This document shows positions 61,461-64,000 of a stretch of DNA of 64,000 nucleotides, piece after piece. The stretch is taken from positions 1 to 64,000 of the forward strand of contig CATKYJ010000019.1 in assembly GCA_949840885.1 (NCBI GenBank), in the 5' to 3' direction. The translations under genes and the position numbers were made by a program. Source of the DNA: an uncultured Acetatifactor sp. (GTDB lineage: Bacteria > Bacillota > Clostridia > Lachnospirales > Lachnospiraceae). Each line of letters begins with the position of its first letter. The first letter of the stretch is position 1. The notes under the pieces are model-generated. The model was not told the origin of the DNA. It made no database searches and was given only the letters and a program-made list of their open reading frames with translations.

Positions 61461-61875
61461 AGGGACAATAGAATGAATAAGAAAAATATATAATATTGCG
61501 CTTTCGGTCATGCTGGTATTGTATTCCCTGTTACTGGTAAACCAAGGTGTCGCAGTGACAGACACTGGGTATAATTACGGCATTTTTGTAAATCACGACT
61601 CGTTGGACAATATGTGGAAATTCTCCACGTATCTGGCGACAGCGACAGGCAGCTTCTTTACGCATCTTCCTTTTGGAAATACTGTGTTAGGGTTGAACAT
61701 ATACACCGGATTGGTCAAAGCCTCTATTGCACTCATCGTCTACTATGCTTGCGTTTATTATTTTGACATGAAGCCTACAGTCGTTTTTGTGGCAGAGCTA
61801 ATGGCGCTGGGCTATTGCTGGTGCCCCACGACGCTGCTGTACAATTATCTTTCCGCAGCTTATCTTCATATGTGA
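61461..61875 (+). pseudogene. Second truncated copy of the same membrane protein
   Basis: ATG AAT AAG AAA AAT ATA TAA early stop, then readable frame VNQGVAVTDTGYNYGIFVNHDSLDNMWKFSTYLATATGSFFTHLPFGNTVLGLNIYTGLVKA...CWCPTTLLYNYL. Confidence 0.75.
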
Positions 61876-61888
61876 ATAAGCTGCGGAA
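61851..61888. repeat. Perfect 13-bp inverted repeat at the pseudogene/IS66-fragment junction
   Basis: TTCCGCAGCTTAT-cttcatatgtga-ATAAGCTGCGGAA. Confidence 0.9.
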
Positions 61889-61909
61889 CAGTCGATCCGT
61901 GGATTCTGT

Positions 61910-62155
61910 ATTTGGAAAAAGAACTGGGTGATGATCGATACCATCGCCGGTGCCAGATCCAGCGCAATTATCTACAGCATTGCAGAGACCGCAAAGGCAA
62001 ACAGCCTAAGGCCATACGATTACTTTGAACACTTTCTTACTGTGATACCGAAACATCTTGATGACACTGACCGCAGTTTTCTGGATGACCTGCTCCCATG
62101 GTCGCCGAACCTCCCTGCGAACTGCCGCAAGCCCGGTAAGGATGAAGTGAAATAA
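61910..62155 (+). mobile_element. IS66-family transposase C-terminal fragment
   Basis: 'KKNWVMIDTIAGARSSAIIYSIAETAKANSLRPYDYFEHFLTVIPKHLDDTDRSFLDDLLPWSPNLP' typical IS66 C-terminus; rest of the element absent. Confidence 0.8.
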
Positions 62156-62217
62156 GACCGGAGCAAATCTGTTTCTATCATACAGTTTTGCTCCAATTTT
62201 GTATAGGCACCCACTAT

Positions 62218-62919
62218 CTACCGTTTGCGGTAGTTCTCAAATCCGTATATCCATTCCTCCCCACGCTCCCTCCCGCCGAACGCCGGGGCAATATTTAGAT
62301 ATTCCCGGATCTGAGCCTCAAAGACTCTCACTGGGAATTCATATTCAAAACGGTCTTCTGTGGGAGCAATCAATAATATGCCGTCATGGAGATCCAGCTT
62401 CACATTGTCCGGAACATAATGACCATATCCCGCCCTCATCTCCTCATAAGTACAGCAGATATCCGTCCTGTATTTCCCGTTTAGGGCATTGTCGCACAAC
62501 AGGAATTCCTCTTTCCCATCATCATACCCGTACACCATCACTTCATGGTTCGAGCGGTGTCCTATCCCATAGAAGCCCAGATATCCCCGGTCAATATTCA
62601 GCAGAGCATAATATCCCTCTTCAATATATTGTCGGATGAACGAAGTCACGGTGTCCGCCATGACTTCTGCACGCCGGTATTTATAAAAATCCAGGAAAGG
62701 ACATTGGTAGAACATGTTCAGCCCGCATTCCCGATTCTGTACTATGCTCAGTTCATAAAGACAAAACGGAGCACCCGGCTTGTATCCAATAATGTTATTA
62801 TAATTCGCCGCAAGCCATATCCTTTCTTTGTCCACAGCGTCAATCACCGCAAGCAAATCCGCTAAAAAACCATATGTATCCAGCAACGGAGTCTTGTTTA
62901 GATATAATTCTTTTTTCAT
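62218..62919 (-). CDS. Possible papain-fold (C39/BtrH-like) protein encoded between ABC exporters
   Basis: 'IDRGYLGFYGIGHRSNHEVMVYGYDDGKEEFLLCDN' His/Asp-region; size and context. Confidence 0.5.
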   Translation of the reverse strand: MKKELYLNKTPLLDTYGFLADLLAVIDAVDKERIWLAANYNNIIGYKPGAPFCLYELSIVQNRECGLNMFYQCPFLDFYKYRRAEVMADTVTSFIRQYIEEGYYALLNIDRGYLGFYGIGHRSNHEVMVYGYDDGKEEFLLCDNALNGKYRTDICCTYEEMRAGYGHYVPDNVKLDLHDGILLIAPTEDRFEYEFPVRVFEAQIREYLNIAPAFGGRERGEEWIYGFENYRKR

Positions 62920-62982
62920 GATATTTTGATTGCTTCTTCCCCCTCTTCTCTATATAGGCATCTCTCACAGCATTCCATTTCT

Positions 62983-63993
62983 TCATTGCTCCATCTTATA
63001 ATTGTCAGTAGTTGCTTTATATAGGGCTTCATACTTTCCATGCATCATCAGCAATTCCTTATGTGTCCCCTCTTCCACAATCCTACCTTCCTCCATAACG
63101 ACAACCCGATCAGCCAAGGCGCTTACATATAATCTGTGTGAAATAAAAATAATGGTATCATCTTGAAAGCAATCAAATACTTCTTTAAAGATATTATATT
63201 CACTTATAACATCCAGCGCACTTGACGGCTCGTCCATAACAATAACAGATCTATGATTTACAAAAACCCTGGCTATCGCTACTTTCTGCATTTCACCGCC
63301 TGATAATATGACGCCATCTTCATCAAATTCTCTCGTCATCTGATGCTCCAGCCCTCCCGAAAGACTCAATATCTTCTCTGACAGTTCCACTTTGACTATA
63401 GCGTCCTTTATATCGGCTTCCGAATCTGGATTAACAAAATCCAGCAAAACGTTTTCAGAGACTGATGCTGCAAAAATATTGAACAACTGTGGAACAACGC
63501 TGAAATTTTTCACATAGGATTCTTTACTGTATTCGCTTATATTTACCCCGTCAATTGTTATACTTCCCTCTGTAGGTTCATATAACCTCAAAAGGAGATC
63601 TACTAATGTTGTTTTTCCCGCTCCATTTCCTCCGACAATAGCAATTTTTTCACCCTTTTTAATCTTTAGGCAAATATTGTCCAGCGCATTTCTTTGCATA
63701 CCGCTGTAAGCAAAAGAAACATGATTAAAGCATATTTCATAATCTTTCTGTTTAAGTAAATCAATCTCTTGTACAACTGACTGACTTGTTTCTCTTTCCT
63801 CAAAGTAAAAATCTCTGAATTTTTGAATGTACAGGTCATTTTCATAAAACCTCTTGGCAACGTTCATAATCCGTTCGAAAGATCCCAGCATGCTTCTGGC
63901 CGAATTGTATAAACCTGAAAAATCAGCTATCGTTATGGCTCCCATAAAAGCCTTTACAAAAAGATAAAAAAGAAGTCCAAATTCATCAAACAA
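62983..63993 (-). CDS. ABC exporter ATPase domain, N-terminus beyond the window edge (partial)
   Basis: Walker A 'GGNGAGKTTLVDLLLRLYEP', signature 'LSGGEMQKVAIARVF', Walker B 'VIVMDEPSSALD'; ORF open at window end. Confidence 0.9.
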   Translation of the reverse strand: MFDEFGLLFYLFVKAFMGAITIADFSGLYNSARSMLGSFERIMNVAKRFYENDLYIQKFRDFYFEERETSQSVVQEIDLLKQKDYEICFNHVSFAYSGMQRNALDNICLKIKKGEKIAIVGGNGAGKTTLVDLLLRLYEPTEGSITIDGVNISEYSKESYVKNFSVVPQLFNIFAASVSENVLLDFVNPDSEADIKDAIVKVELSEKILSLSGGLEHQMTREFDEDGVILSGGEMQKVAIARVFVNHRSVIVMDEPSSALDVISEYNIFKEVFDCFQDDTIIFISHRLYVSALADRVVVMEEGRIVEEGTHKELLMMHGKYEALYKATTDNYKMEQ

Positions 63994-64000
63994 ACCGTAT

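Overview
The window looks like a low-GC-phylum Clostridia chromosome, probably Lachnospiraceae (inferred from SpoVT, SpoVG, GlgC/GlgD, DnaD-DnaC and the general gene repertoire). Most of it is chromosomal backbone. Main segments: a truncated ABC ATPase remnant and spoVT; a GHKL/LytTR two-component system with an ABC transporter; an M20 peptidase and a MATE exporter; a 9-23 kb carbohydrate locus (GH78, nucleoside hydrolase-like, sugar ABC importer, DUF4832-like protein, ribokinase, a LacI-ribokinase fusion and a GH127/DUF1680 protein); mfd-pth; NUDIX; a serine hydrolase; an ABC-F protein; spoVG; glgD-glgC; murC; dnaD-dnaC; a divergent PRPP synthetase; bioY with a readable BirA operator; two membrane-anchored unknowns; a methyltransferase; a complete F-type ATP synthase operon whose c subunit carries a Na+-type motif; DUF402; a SleB-like hydrolase; upp; rpiB; and a decayed accessory segment (57.9-64 kb) with an Rpn-family remnant, two ABC exporters, a possible C39/BtrH-like protein, an IS66 fragment and a duplicated truncated membrane-protein gene. 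The most notable signals are: (1) a LacI-PfkB regulator-kinase fusion whose promoter region shares a ~59-bp near-identical element with the GH127 promoter and has a perfect 14-bp operator-like dyad; (2) several families of small dispersed palindromic repeats abutting stop codons or ribosome-binding sites, one with an RBS-ATG and supplying the C-terminus of ribokinase; (3) an ORF-track-missed 34-aa microprotein gene with its own RBS and terminator; (4) long direct repeats with a perfect 22-bp dyad flanking an ABC exporter. No tRNA, rRNA or CRISPR array was recognised. All family calls come from reading motifs; no database search was run.
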